Under the pieces are notes generated by a model, which did no database searches, had not been told where the DNA came from, and was given only the letters and a program-made list of their open reading frames with translations. Positions 24,480 to 35,112 of a stretch of 64,000 nucleotides of DNA are shown in pieces. Source of the stretch: Acanthococcus lagerstroemiae (Eukaryota > Arthropoda > Insecta > Hemiptera > Eriococcidae); assembly GCA_031841125.1 (NCBI GenBank), contig CM063110.1, forward strand, positions 10,853,626-10,917,625, written 5' to 3'. Positions within the stretch are counted from its first letter, which is position 1, and each line of letters starts with the position of its first letter. The position numbers and the translations under genes are program-made.

Positions 24480-27195
24480 GAATCAACATTTCAGTTTGTC
24501 TTATGTGTGTCTTCATGCAGAGATGAGCTTTCATTTTTATAAAACTGAGAGATCAATGTCTTATGTCTCATGTTTGTCTTATGCCTTTTAACAGAACGAC
24601 AGGAAAGGCAGCAATCAGTAATATCCATATCGGGTATGTCCTAGGTCTCATGTCCATCTTGTGTCCCTGTATCTTTATGTCTCATCAGCAATATATATAG
24701 ACGAGTCAACGAGTCCCATTTCTACATTGGATTTTCTAGGCTATTCGCGTATGGATGTTCCACCAGGAGCGCTAATGTCGAAGACGAAAACATGATACAT
24801 GTACATTACACCATAAGAACGTGTGCTCATAAAAGTGTTGTTCGCGGCTTTTATATTGATTTTTATGGAAAAATGCTAAGAACAAAAGTTATAGCCCTTT
24901 TCATTTCCTATCAGATGAGCTTCATTTTGGATTTTTTGGATGACTTTTTTTACCATCATTCTCCCATGTCATGTTTTCGTCCTAATCCACCAATCAGTGA
25001 ACAGTATATTATGTTGTTTTTGGTAACAGTCACCTGGAGTGACTCCTTTGCAGCCATACCCAAATTGTCTTATCAGTAGAAACGTTGAGGTTAACGATAG
25101 GTAATAATTGTAGCAGGCATGTCCTAGGTCTCACGTTTACTTCATGTATATCCATGTCTTTACATCTTATCAGTGATGTATAGATAAATCTCATGTCTGT
25201 GTTCAAGTTTCATCATATGGAAGGAGATGGTAGCTATCAATAATATTTGTATCGGGTATGCCATATGTCTCGTGTCTGTTTCCCTCTCAACGTCTTTATA
25301 TCTTATCAGCAATATCAATTTCACGTCTGTCTTTGTATCATATCAGTAGGGAAGACGATAGTAGCTATTAGTAATATTTCTATCCTGTATGTCCTATGTC
25401 ACATGTCTACATCCGTTCCAATTTCTTCATGTCTTATCAGCAATACCCTCATGTCTGTCTTTGTGTCTTATCAGTAGGGAAGGCGAGGGTAGCTTACAGT
25501 AATATTTTATATTGGGGATGCCTTAGGTCTCATGTGTATCTCACATCTGTCCCAATGTCTTTAGGTCTTATCAGTAGGGAACGAGAAGGTAGCCATCAGT
25601 AATATTTATACCAATTATGTCCTAAGTCTCATATCTATCTTACATCAGTCTTGTATGCGTGTACGTCCTATCAGCAATACATAGGTAAATCTTACATCTG
25701 TCTTCATGTTTTTTAAGTAGGGAAAGAGAAAATAGCTATTAAAAGCTGTATTTACATCTTATTTGTAAAGAAGAAGGTAGCAATCAGTTATATTTGAATC
25801 GAGTACATCCTAATTTTCATATCTATCTCATATCTGTCTCGTATGTGTATAAGTCTTATCAGCAATATGTAGGCAAGTCTTATGTCTGTTTTTATGTCGT
25901 TCAGCAGGGAGGGAAAAAGTAGCTATTATTAATACCTATACTAGAGCTCCGTATACGTTGTGTAAGTACCATCGTCCGCCATTTTGACTTCAACCGTGCT
26001 CGTGGATGCCGAATCCGACTATGTGGAGCATACCGCGTAGTCAATTCGGCATCGACGGACGCAGCTGAATTCAAAATGGCGGTGGCGGACGATTGTACTG
26101 TCCTATCTAGAGCTTTACCTATACTGGTACGCTTAGAGTCATGTTTCTCTTATATTCTGTCTTCATTGCGTTTTTCAGGTTGTTTTTATGTGTTATCTGT
26201 AGAGAAGGGTAAAGTAGCTATTGGTAATATTAGTACCGATTATATCCCAAGTCTCATATCTAACTTATATCGGTCTTGTATTTGTTTATATTTCATCAGC
26301 AGTATGTAGGTAAGTCTCATGTCTGTCTTCATGTCTTTACAGTACGGAAGGGAAAAGTAGCTATTAAAAGCTGTATTTACGTCTTATTTGTAAGGAAAGA
26401 GAAGGTAGCAATCAGGCATATTTGTATCGAGTACGTCCTAAGTCTCATATCTGTCGCGTATTGTGTTTATGTCCTATCAGCAATATGTAGGTAAGTCCTA
26501 TTTCTGTCTTCATGTCTTTTCAGCAGGGAAAGAAAAGGTAGCTTTCATTAATATTTACATCGGGAACGCTTCGAGTCATGTTTACCGTAAGTATATAATT
26601 TGTCTTTATTGCATTTTTCAGGCTGTTTTCATGTCTTATCTGCACATAGAGGAGGGAAGGTAGTTATCAGAAATATTTGTGTCAAACGTGTCCTAAGTCT
26701 CATATATATCTTACATCTGTCTTGTATGTGTTCATGTCCTATTAGCAATATGTAGATAGGTCTCGTGTCTGTCTTTATGTCTTTTCAGTAGGGATAGGAA
26801 AGGTAGCTCTCATTAATACTTATACAGAGAACGCTTCGAGTAATGTTTATCTTAAATTGGTCTTTATTGCATTTTTCAGGCTGTCTTCATGTCTTATCTG
26901 TAGAGAAGAAGAAGGTAGCTATCAGTAATATTTGTATCGAATGTGTCCTATGTCTCATATCTATCTTATATCAGTCTCTATGTCATTATGTCTTATCAGC
27001 AATAGATAGACAAGTCTCATGTCTGCCTCTATGTCTTAGCAGGAAAGGAGGAAGTAACTACGTAATACTTATGTCAGGTACGCTTCAAATCGCATATCTA
27101 TCTCATATTAGTCTCTACATCGTTATGTCTTATCAGCAATAGATAGATATGTCTCATGCCTGTCTCTAAGTCTTATCAGTAGTGAAGGGGGTCGG
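24480..27195 (+). repeat. Degenerate satellite array, unit about 120-145 bp
   Basis: About twenty diverged units share ATGTCTTATCAG(C/T)A.TA, a GGGAA.GA.AAGGTAGCTATCAGTAATATTTGTATCG core (here shortened), GTCCTA.GTCTCAT and TC.TGTCTT.ATGT. The core recurs near 25230, 25353, 25490, 25590, 25776, 26214, 26405, 26538, 26662, 26803 and 26914. Many short open frames beginning with the same residues are by-products of the repeat. The array is interrupted at 25949-26106 by an insertion. Confidence 0.85.
25949..26106. mobile_element. 158-bp palindromic insertion in the satellite
   Basis: The insertion is flanked by the 8-bp repeat CTAGAGCT at 25941-25948 and 26107-26114. Its halves pair: ATCGTCCGCCATTTTGA against TCAAAATGGCGG..CGGACGAT, and GATGCCGAATCCGACTA against TAGTCAATTCGGCATC, leaving a short loop around 26030. 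Its higher GC and CpG content contrast with the surrounding satellite. ACCTATACT is also present on both flanks, so the exact duplication boundary is a little ambiguous. Confidence 0.8.
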
Positions 27196-29319
27196 TTGTC
27201 TGTCCTACAATTTTTTAGATTTTTCATGTGACCAGCCAGCCAGCGAACAAGAAAGTAGTTTGCCGCTTAATATTCCCGAATGGTAGATTTTGATAAACGA
27301 ATACATCTTTATCACGCAGATTTTGCGAAAGAAGTAGCATACGCATGCGATTGAATTATCTGTAATCGAGGAAGGGGGTTATTACCAAATCTTGATGTTC
27401 TTAGTATCGAATACCTCGGCAAACAACAGTATGATTGGTCTGATCCTTGAAGTTTCCTTTGAATTTTCAGACAGGCAACCCGCCAGGCATTTTCCCCATG
27501 GAGGCGGAGATCACGTTTTTAAATATACAGAGTGATTATAGACGTCATCCATTCTAGATCTGGTAACTTATATTTCACTAGATGTAGGCAACTTAATTTG
27601 TTTGTAAAATAGTCACTGAAATAAATGCGGGATATGCCTTTAGGCAGTTTAGTTAACAAGACTCTTGGGGGAGGGGATTGGTGTTAGTCTCTTTCGGTGA
27701 CAATCTAAGGGGCTGGATCTTCAAACACCGAGCTAGGGGGCTACGTGTCAAAAAGCGAATGTCAACGAGGGGTTTAAGTCGCGAAGGCGAAAGGGGGTGA
27801 AAACTCCGATCGCCTACTAAAAAAGACGCGTGTCACTAAATTGCAGTCGACTGTTACATTTGCAAAGAAACAAAATCATTAGGTATATGGGATAGGGGGA
27901 CAGTAGGGTTCAGAAAATGAAAGAATAAGGCCACACTTCGTTCACTTAGCAGAGAATCGGTACTGATCTACGGAAAATGATATCTAGAAGAAGCGAATCG
28001 ATTAAGTTAATCGATAGTCCAAGACCACGATGCCGAATTCTGATAACGATGAGTACTCCGTCCTCTTCACGAATAAAAAGTCGATTTCGTTGCGTAACAA
28101 GAGCGATTATGCCGTTGTGCTTATTCTCGAAATGGCATGGCTGTTACGAATTTGCATATATATACATATTATACCTGTGTACCTATACCTGTATATAAGA
28201 AGAAAATTACTAGGCCACGACGCGACGATGATTGGTTATTCGTCCTCGATGATTAGTCACCTTCGCATTCCCAAATATTCATCAAGTGCTTCGACTTTTT
28301 AACCTGTGCTCCTGCGAACGAGCCATAAAACCTAAACTCGATTTTTCGCAAATCGGATTCCCAATTTTAAGACCATAATAAGTAGATGTTTAACATTTTC
28401 GTACACAGATGAATATGCTGCACTCGATTTGGTATTCAAGCTGCATTACGTGTTGTCTTACCATTGCGCCAATGCGAGTTCGAGAGCTCGCCGTTAACAT
28501 TTTGCAACTACTTATCGCAAACTAGTTTTTGGACGTACGTCCGGAGATATTGCCGGCATCGAGAGTCGAGTGCTGACGAAAAAAAAAAAAAAAAAAATTC
28601 GCGATTACAACGAGCACGAACTCGGCTGATGACGAATTTGCATAATCCAGAAGGTGACAACAAAAAGGAGCGTTAACCCAATCATTCGAGCAAAATCATA
28701 CAAAAAAAGCAGTTTTCCGTTGGCGCGCGAAATCTTTTAATCGTCGCTAATTGGACATGGCATGTATCATTTCGGTCATTAAGATTTTTCGAATACGTAA
28801 TTAAACGCATCCGACGTTCGTATCATAAAAAGAAGAAACAAATTCAACTCGTTCTCTGTACGTCTCTTGTCTGTCATCTGCTTATTTTGTGACTCTTTAT
28901 CTCTCAGTTTTTATTTCCTTTTGCAATGCAATCGTACTTCCGCTTTTGTATTGTCCTTTTATTGGTGTGGTCGAAGAATTGTCGAGAGAACCGAACAAAT
29001 CCACACAATACGGTCGCATCTCGGATTACGAATACCGTTACCGACAGTAATGCCTTGCGGAGACTCCATTACGTACGTTTCTGCTAATATTCGATCATGC
29101 CCGGACATTTCGTGTTTATCGAGCTGCGTGCCTCAGTAACGTGAGAAGTCCTCACGAACTTCAGCGTTCGCTCACCGCTTACCCTCTCACACTGACGCTT
29201 AGCGGTTCCCGGTTCCGCCATACACGTATACACGATCGCGAGATCCTCGGAGAAGAACAGCCACTTAGAAATCGGAAAAACTGATCGGCATAGTCCAGTC
29301 GTCCATAATGATTGTTCAC
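27196..29319. other. No gene recognised
   Basis: Mixed-composition DNA with CpG-containing segments (27960-28320, 28460-29250). Open frames at 27977-28302 have no recognisable motif. A ~20-bp A run lies at 28579-28598. Confidence 0.35.
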
Positions 29320-29510
29320 TAGGTGAAGTTATGGCGATGCACGCATGCCAAATTGTCTCCCCAGACACCGTACCCCTGGCCCCGGGAAGTACCTTTCCGA
29401 GTATCATGTAAATATTAGGGGGTTAATGTAAGCAACAAAAACAAATACGCTTTGGTAAAAATGTAAAGCAAGTGAAGAATGCCTAAATTACAACAAGAAG
29501 AAAAGGTTAT
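29320..29510 (+). repeat. Probable 5' untranslated part of a non-LTR retrotransposon
   Basis: ATGGCGATGCACGCATGCCAAATTG followed by CCAGACACCGTACCCC (shortened) resembles 34495-34590 (ATGGCGATGCA..GCATGCCAAAGTGG, CAGACACC.C). It directly precedes the endonuclease frame, which suggests both are leaders of the same retrotransposon family. Confidence 0.55.
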
Positions 29511-29860
29511 GACCTGGATTTGGCATACCTCAATTGCCAAAGCCTTGCTAGCGAAGAACGGTTGTACGAGATGGAGATAGCATTAGCTGGGATAAAATGG
29601 GATATCATCGGTCTCTCAGAGGTTAAAAGGAAAAGGGAAAACTTAATAAAAAGAAAATATGGGAACATCTACTATTTCGGGAATACGCCAGGGTACCGAG
29701 GAGTCGGCTTTTATACAAATAAACACATAACAAACCGAATTTTGGAAATAAAAGGCATTACTGAACGAATACAGAAAATTCAAATCGAAGAGAAGGTAAA
29801 CTTAACCATAATACAAATCTACGCCCCAAATCTTAATACACCGGATGAAATTATGTTTTG
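29511..29860 (+). pseudogene. Non-LTR retrotransposon endonuclease, N-terminal fragment
   Basis: The frame (about 29511-29860 of an open stretch to 29894) matches the N-terminal half of the exonuclease-endonuclease-phosphatase (APE-type) domain that opens ORF2 of RTE-like non-LTR retrotransposons. The product would nick target DNA to prime reverse transcription. Seen: LNCQSLASEERLYEMEIAL, then KWDIIGLSEVKR (the conserved Glu of the active site), an RGVGFYTNK block and IQIYAPN. The usual second half, including the catalytic Asp/His motifs, and the reverse transcriptase are missing: homology stops near 29850 and unrelated DNA follows. There is no ATG at the homology start; the frame is open from further upstream. 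A dead fragment of an element whose 3' parts may resemble the relics at 35113 and 55605. Confidence 0.8.
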
Positions 29861-30117
29861 GGTAATTCTCAGAAAAAAGGCATATATTTCATGATTACAT
29901 ACATAAATTTTCAGAAGGATAATTTCCACTATTTTTTTGCGGGGGATCATTAGTATATGTACCCCCCAATGTAATTTCTAGCGTTCGGATCATTTCATTC
30001 TCACGGGGAAAGGGAGAAGGGGTTTCCAAAATTTGGTGTCCACTACATAAGAGTTTCTTTTGTAGTGGCTACAAAAAATAAACTACGACGTAAGAATTTC
30101 TTTTGTAGTGGTTGTAA

Positions 30118-30450
30118 AAAAAAAAAAATATCAAAATACTCAAATTGGTGAGTATTTCAAAAGATTTAAACGTTGAAAATTACTCATAATCATTTTTTTT
30201 TAGCCTCAAATTTCAATTATCCACCAGTTCTTCTATGGTAGTGGACTACCTTCTTGTTTCTTTCGTAGTGGCAATGGTTCTCAATGGTTAGATAACAAGT
30301 GCCACTGCGAAAGAATCAAGAGAAGGGTAGTTCACTATCATAGAAAACCTTGCTGATAATTGAAATTTGAGGCTCAAAAATAATTATGAGTAATTTTCAC
30401 TATTTACACATTGAAATACTTACCAGTTTGAGTATTTTAATCTTTTTTCC
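30118..30450. repeat. ~330-bp long hairpin with ~155-bp arms
   Basis: The left arm (about 30118-30275) and right arm (about 30295-30450) are reverse complements with scattered mismatches. Pairs include ATCAAAATACTCAAATTGG with CCAGTTTGAGTATTTTAAT, GAAAATTACTCATAAT with ATTATGAGTAATTTTC, GCCTCAAATTTCAATTAT with its complement, and CTATGGTAGTGGACTACC with GGGTAGTTCACTATCATAG. The loop is short, about 20 nt. The AGAATTTCTTTTGTAGTGG direct repeats just upstream (30050-30115) resemble a segment of the arm (TTTCGTAGTGG). It could be a foldback transposon or a source of long hairpin RNA. Confidence 0.88.
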
Positions 30451-30499
30451 CAGTGATCATGCCGCCAACAGATGAGAACTGATAAGCCACTACCAAGGA

Positions 30500-31890
30500 T
30501 ATCAAAATGTCATTTAATGACTTGCCTGATCTGGTTTTGTATGATGCGTGGAACACGGTTCTGACTTTGGTGGTTGACTTGTCAGGTCGTACAACAAGCA
30601 GTCGTTGGTTGACTGATAGGTGTCCGCATCATAGAAACGAACATGACCTAATTTTTCATATTCGTCCATAAATTTATGGTATTCGGCTTGAAGCTCTGGT
30701 GGAAGACGTTCAATTCTGGTTAATGAACTCAACGCTATCTTGCGGGTATCTGACAGAACGGTTTCGTCAGCCTTCTTTGGGTAATGAGTAACGAATATGC
30801 CACTCTCATTGCGGTGGTAGGTGGCTTCAAAATATTCGTTACATTTGATATGCTCATCTTTAGAGTTTTCAGGTTCATAAAACTCATCAGAATCGCACAA
30901 TCTGCGCAGCTGCGCCTCAATGGTAGAGATGGATGAATGGTACGAAAGGGCATAGCAGAATGTGGATGGTTGAGATCTCCACATTTTCCACAGGAACAGC
31001 CCCAATGGCTAACCAACCAAAAACGGAGTTCCGTAGAGTTACTTCTCCAACTTCGATGGTTTGGTTGAGGAGGCACTTCCCTACATACTTTGCACCAAGT
31101 ATGATGTCGACGTCTCGATATGGTAGGGTATCATCGGCAAACCGGATGTGGTCTGCTTTGGATTTTAGCAGGTCCAATGAAACAACTGAAACTTCATATT
31201 TAATGGCTGCGGGTGGCACAACACTACACTTGATTGGTAACTGGAATTGGTTGACTCTGGACATCAGGAGTGTTATAGAGAGAGAGCGCGTGCTTACAGC
31301 TGGTTTTTCACCTACGCCACTGATGCTCAGAATCGCAGATGATTGGGTGGTTGGTAGACGATACCGACGACTTAAATTATCAGAGCTCGCATGGTTGGCT
31401 CAGATGCATTATCGATGAGAAGACGAGCTTTACCATAGGTAGTGCCGCATCTAAATCGAACAACGGCAGTTGGTAGAAGAATTACTTCGCCACCTACAGT
31501 GGTTGTATAGGTTTGTGTGGCTATTGTGGGTTCAGGCTGATTAGACGGTGCTCCATTGCCAGAAGCAGGAACACTGAGTTGTGAATTCGTTTGAGACGTA
31601 GGTTTCTCAATGTGCAACATGGTATGGTGCTTCTGATTGCAGGTCCTGCAATTGCGACTACAACATTGGCTGGTTTTGTGGTTATTGCCAAAGCAATTGA
31701 TGCATAACCGGTTTTTCTTGATCAGCTCGAACCTTTCGGATGGTGTTTTTGCCGAAAACACTTTGCACTCGAGCAACAAGTGCGATGAACTGCAAGCGAC
31801 GTATTTGGTAACTCCAGTGCTAAACGACTTCTTGAGGTTGCTGTGGTTGTCTGAAGAGTTCAGACAAAGTCATATAGATACACCAAGTTA
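30500..31890 (-). pseudogene. BEL/Pao LTR-retrotransposon relic (gag end, protease, start of RT)
   Basis: Read right to left. First a Gag zinc-knuckle region (31840-31600) of BEL type: ...YVACSSSH..LECKVF, then LCINCFGNNHKTSQC and C.TCNQKHHTMLH. Next comes an aspartic protease (31450-30980), with LLIDNAS where an active-site D-[ST]-G is expected and a later DIILGAKYV.K flap-like block, ending in VFGWLAIGAV. Then the linker typical of BEL pol: IEAQLRRLCDSDEFYEPEN, KCNEYFEATYHRNESG, LPPELQAEYHKFMDEYEKLGH. Finally, in another frame, the beginning of reverse transcriptase (30610-30500: STTKVRTVFHASYKT, SGKSLNDIL). At least two frame changes and the loss of everything after RT block 1 show a dead copy. 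The active-site residue change also argues against function. No LTRs were found. A MITE begins at 31865, at its upstream edge. Confidence 0.85.
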
Positions 31891-32347
31891 GACGACTAGC
31901 GCGTTTCCGCGTTCTGCCGTCATGCCAGCGCGCTGCTATCGCTGAACTCCTTTGTTTGCATTGCGCTTATATAGACATTTTTACGTTTTTGCGGATTAGC
32001 TCAAAAACGATCAATTTTGATGAAAAATTGGAAAGAGCTAAATTTGTTCACCTTGGAATTTCCCATCAAATGCGAGTAAATTCGAAATTTTTATGGGTAA
32101 AATTTTGAAACTGATCTTACCTGATAGAAAATAACAGGTAGAATAAATTTTGTTCTTTTCACTTTTTCATAAAACTCCACCGTTATTGAGATAAACGCAA
32201 AACCTTGTTAGGGCTCCCAATGTTTACATTGATTTCACGGCAGTCGAACGCTGCCAGCGCTGCTATCGGGATAAATTATCGTAACATACGAAGTTTAACA
32301 TTGGTTAAATGGAGAGTCGAACGACTTGGTGTATCCATATGACTTTG
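31865..32347. mobile_element. 483-bp hAT-type MITE with perfect 8-bp target duplication
   Basis: Inverted ends CAAAGTCATATAGATACACC... and the reverse complement ending ATCCATATGACTTTG agree at 23 of 24 positions. The flanking 8-bp repeats AGTTCAGA at 31857-31864 and 32348-32355 are identical. No coding capacity. It sits at or in the gag part of the BEL/Pao relic; DNA right of it (32356-32700) is not recognisable as gag, so whether it splits the relic is unproven. Confidence 0.92.
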
Positions 32348-32355
32348 AGTTCAGA

Positions 32356-33170
32356 TATCAAAAAGTGTAATCAACGTTATTTTTATAGAGAACTTCTTAC
32401 AGAATGGATAAACTACACGTGATTTGAGATCTGACAGCCAAATGTTCTTCGTAACAGAAGACTGAAGCAATGCAGCTACTTTGCAGCATGGAAGGTTTAA
32501 TCAGGGAGCCAGTGCAAGCAAACAAAAAATCGCCACTACGATGGAACCAAAAGTCAGTTACAAATTTTAACCTCGTTCTGAGGGCGTGTGATGCATATTT
32601 GGTCATCGCTCTTAGGTATCAAGGTTCTTTCTTACGCTCTATCAATGAAATTCATATTGTTTTTTTACAGAAAAATTAATTCATTTGCGCCGTTTTGCTA
32701 GTCTGCAGGTGCACAAACGTGATCAGTTACAGCCACTACGATGGAACTTTTGAGCACGTTCGTTGATTTTGTGGAATAAGGAGGTGCGGGGATCTTATGT
32801 TCCTAACTGGAACAGGTAGAGAATACAATGTTCTATGCAACAAAAAATAAATAAAATAAAATAATCAGAATGCATTATTTGTCTTTGAGAAAAGTTCCAG
32901 TAACTGAAATATGCCCCTTTTCTGAGAATTACCCTTTTACGAAACCCTTGAAAAAACATACAAACGAGAGAAAGAATACTACACAGCTCCCGCAGAGTGT
33001 CTAGCGTCAGGTCAGAAAAAGTTCCCGGTTTTTCCCGACTAGTTTTATTAAATTTCCCGGTTATATTGCTTTAGTCCAGTATACTTTGTGAAACAAAATT
33101 AGCCTCCCTCTCCCTAAATTAGTCCCGCCCTTATCCAGAATCCTAAATGAGCTAACTACACGTCACCCAG
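32356..33170. other. No gene recognised; 16-bp direct repeat 200 bp apart
   Basis: GCCACTACGATGGAAC occurs at 32532-32547 and again at 32732-32747, both preceded by or near CAGTTAC. This may mark a short tandem duplication or target-site remnant. If the BEL/Pao gag continued here it has decayed beyond recognition. Confidence 0.45.
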
Positions 33171-33176
33171 GGCGTT

Positions 33177-33965
33177 CTAAAGCCTAAGCGAGTCAACCCC
33201 ACATAAACCAGGGTGTCTTAAACCCCGAGAAGCTGCCTGATCAACCTTTTCCTCCACAGCACGCTTTTCCTTGGCTTCTTTGTATTTGGTATGCGCGTTT
33301 CTCATGGCGTGGATCATTTCTTGGGTCACATCCACATTAAGAACACCACCAGCAGCCGCAATAGCACCATAAACAGCACGAATGACGATGAGGGACTCCT
33401 CATCTTGGTTCACAACAATTAATCGGCGTTCAAAGAAAAACCACGTTCTAATGATGCTTTGCCGCGAAACAGTACCAACGACATCTTAATAAAGTCTTGT
33501 AAGTCATCTTTGGAAGTCACAACGGAGGATGCTGTTTTTACAAGATCCATCCACAAAGAATCAAGCCGTGACATACTGTGGTCAAACGATTTAGGTATAT
33601 GGATGCTTCATCAAAGCGACGAAGGCGCTTTGAATGCGGTCTGCTTTGGAGCCTGTTAGAAGATTTTTAGACGAGAGTGCTTCCAGCGCCACAACGATCC
33701 GTCCTGTTGCGAGATTAGGAGATTCGACGACTACCACCGGATCCAGACAAGAAATTCCTCTAACACTTTTGCGAGTTAAAGCAGAACGCTCCTGAATCTT
33801 TTGAATCATTGTAACCAGGATTTGCTGACAATCACTGCGGAATCCTTGAACCTTTGCATCAGGAATTTTTCCCCCTGATGAAGCATTTTCAAGGGCCATT
33901 TTGACAGAGAAACCTAAATGAATGTTTTTGCTTGGGATCAGATTTTCCCTTTTACCAAGATTAAT
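33177..33965 (-). pseudogene. hAT-family transposase relic, C-terminal region with dimerisation motif
   Basis: Reading right to left: a segment IHLGFSVKMALEN..., FRSDCQQILVTMIQKIQERS, then ISCLDPVVV, which resembles in order and spacing the C-terminal segment of the transposase at 45481-47291 (VNVGFGAKT..., FLDECRAFLKALYDKLL). A frame change near 33590 leads into SLWMDLVKTASS, KMSLVLFRGKASLERGFSLN, where the ERGFSLN-type motif is characteristic of the hAT C-terminal dimerisation domain. Another change leads to NQDEESLIVIRAVYGAIAAA, ending in a coiled, K/E-rich tail. The N-terminal catalytic part is absent. The SINE at 33970 abuts or interrupts its upstream side. Clearly inactive; hAT assignment rests on motif recognition, not a search. 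Confidence 0.65.
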
Positions 33966-33969
33966 TTTA

Positions 33970-34470
33970 TTCGGAGTGGCTTGGTGGCCGAGGGGATTCG
34001 AACGCTGCCTCCAAAACCACAAAACGGGGGTTCGAATCTCAGTGCGGACGGCGAATTTTTAAGATCTGAACGCAAAATTTGATGACACTCAGTCAGTTCT
34101 ATATAGTTTTGATCTACCCGATATAAATCTGACAACCACCTTCTCCTTCCCAAAACTTGCCTATTTATCGCTGATAAGACATAAAGGAAACAATCCAGTC
34201 AGTCAGGTCTACACTTTTCTATATATCGCTGATAAGACACAAAGGAAGCAGTCCAGTCAGTCAGTCATGTCTATACTGTTCTATAGATCGCTGATAAGAC
34301 ACAAAGGAAACAGTCCAGTCAGTCAGTCAGGTCTATACTTTTCTATAGATCGCTGATAAGACACAAAGGAAACAGTCCAGTCAGTCAGTCAGGTCTATAT
34401 TTTTTTGATCTACCCGATATAAACCACCTTCTCCTTCCCCTCAGATATTACAGCAGTCACAGTTCCTACT
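33970..34470 (+). mobile_element. tRNA-derived SINE-like element with minisatellite body
   Basis: A pol III A-box-like TGGCCGAGGGG (33985-33995) and a B-box GGTTCGAATCT (34029-34039) stand 44 bp apart, as in a tRNA gene, and the intervening sequence only partly keeps tRNA folding. The body (GATCTGAACGCAAAATTTG) is followed by GATCTACCCGATATAAA..CCACCTTCTCCTTCCC, four minisatellite units, and a second GATCTACCCGATATAAACC. The tRNA head marks a SINE transcribed by RNA polymerase III; mobility would depend on a LINE partner. End boundary is approximate. Confidence 0.7.
34165..34402 (+). repeat. Minisatellite, four units of 58-62 bp
   Basis: CTGATAAGACAC/T AAAGGAA recurs at 34171, 34229, 34291 and 34353. 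Each unit contains CAGTCAGTCAGTCAGGTCTA and TTTCTATAGATCG. Unit length varies in 4-bp steps because of CAGT copy number. The units are highly similar, implying recent expansion within the SINE body. Confidence 0.92.
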
Positions 34471-34483
34471 AATAAGGTATAGT

Positions 34484-34680
34484 GTGGTGGGACATATGGC
34501 GATGCAGGATGCATGCATGCCAAAGTGGCCCCTCAGACACCCCGCACTCCCAGCACCGGAAACCACCCTTTCAGGCATCGCATCAGTGCCGAGGGGAACG
34601 CTTTGGGGCCGGGGCCGGGCCCGAGCCCCCATTTCTCTTGGCAGGAACAAAGACAAACATGAAACTTGTCTATATTATAT
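34484..34680 (+). repeat. Fragment resembling the non-LTR leader at 29320
   Basis: ATGGCGATGCAGGATGCATG, CATGCCAAAGTGGCC, CAGACACCCCGCACTCCC and a GGAA.CACC block parallel 29332-29400. The segment is G/C-rich, unlike its flanks. It may be the 5' end of an internally deleted RTE-like copy whose 3' end lies at 35113-35387, with the MITE 34682-35024 between them. Confidence 0.5.
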
Positions 34681-34681
34681 T

Positions 34682-35024
34682 CAAGGTGTCTATAAGAATG
34701 GAAAAATATAAATTCCTGACTTTTTCCAAACTTTTTTTTCCTCTTCTTTAAACCTTTACAGTATAGACAGTATATATTTATGTTTATACTACTAGACGCT
34801 AGTTAAAATGAACTGAAATTTGAAGTTGATTTTTGGGTGAAAGCATCAGGAAGGTGTTCCTGAAGTAGAATTAAACGACGAAAAAAGTTTTCTGTGAGTT
34901 CATTCTTTGTTTTTTTCCAAACTTCTTAGAAATATTGTTCAATTTCCTGACTATTTACAAACTTCCTGCCCTACTTTTCAAATTCCTGACTTTTTCCAAA
35001 TTTTCCAAACCTGTAGACACCTTG
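34682..35024. mobile_element. Short CAAGGTGTCTA element
   Basis: Left end CAAGGTGTCTATAAGAATGG and right end CTGTAGACACCTTG are inverted (11 of 12 terminal bases). Both subterminal regions carry AATTCCTGACTTTTTCC-like segments. The CA(A/G)GGTGTCTA terminus is the same type as in the hAT at 45296 (right end CAAGGTGTCTAAC). No convincing target duplication is seen. Confidence 0.65.
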
Positions 35025-35045
35025 ATATTGCGGATAAGACACGAA

Positions 35046-35046
<1 letters not shown>

Positions 35047-35076
<30 letters not shown>
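35047..35076 (+). repeat. (TTA)n microsatellite
   Basis: Ten uninterrupted TTA/ATT triplets immediately precede the RTE-like 3' relic. Confidence 0.95.
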
Positions 35077-35112
35077 GGTGGCTTCGGTTTGTGTGCCAAA
35101 GTACAGACATAA

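Noticed and set aside
24792..27142. Multiple 60-100-codon frames with similar peptides
   Set aside because: They arise from satellite units; starts and ends shift between units with no conserved full-length product.
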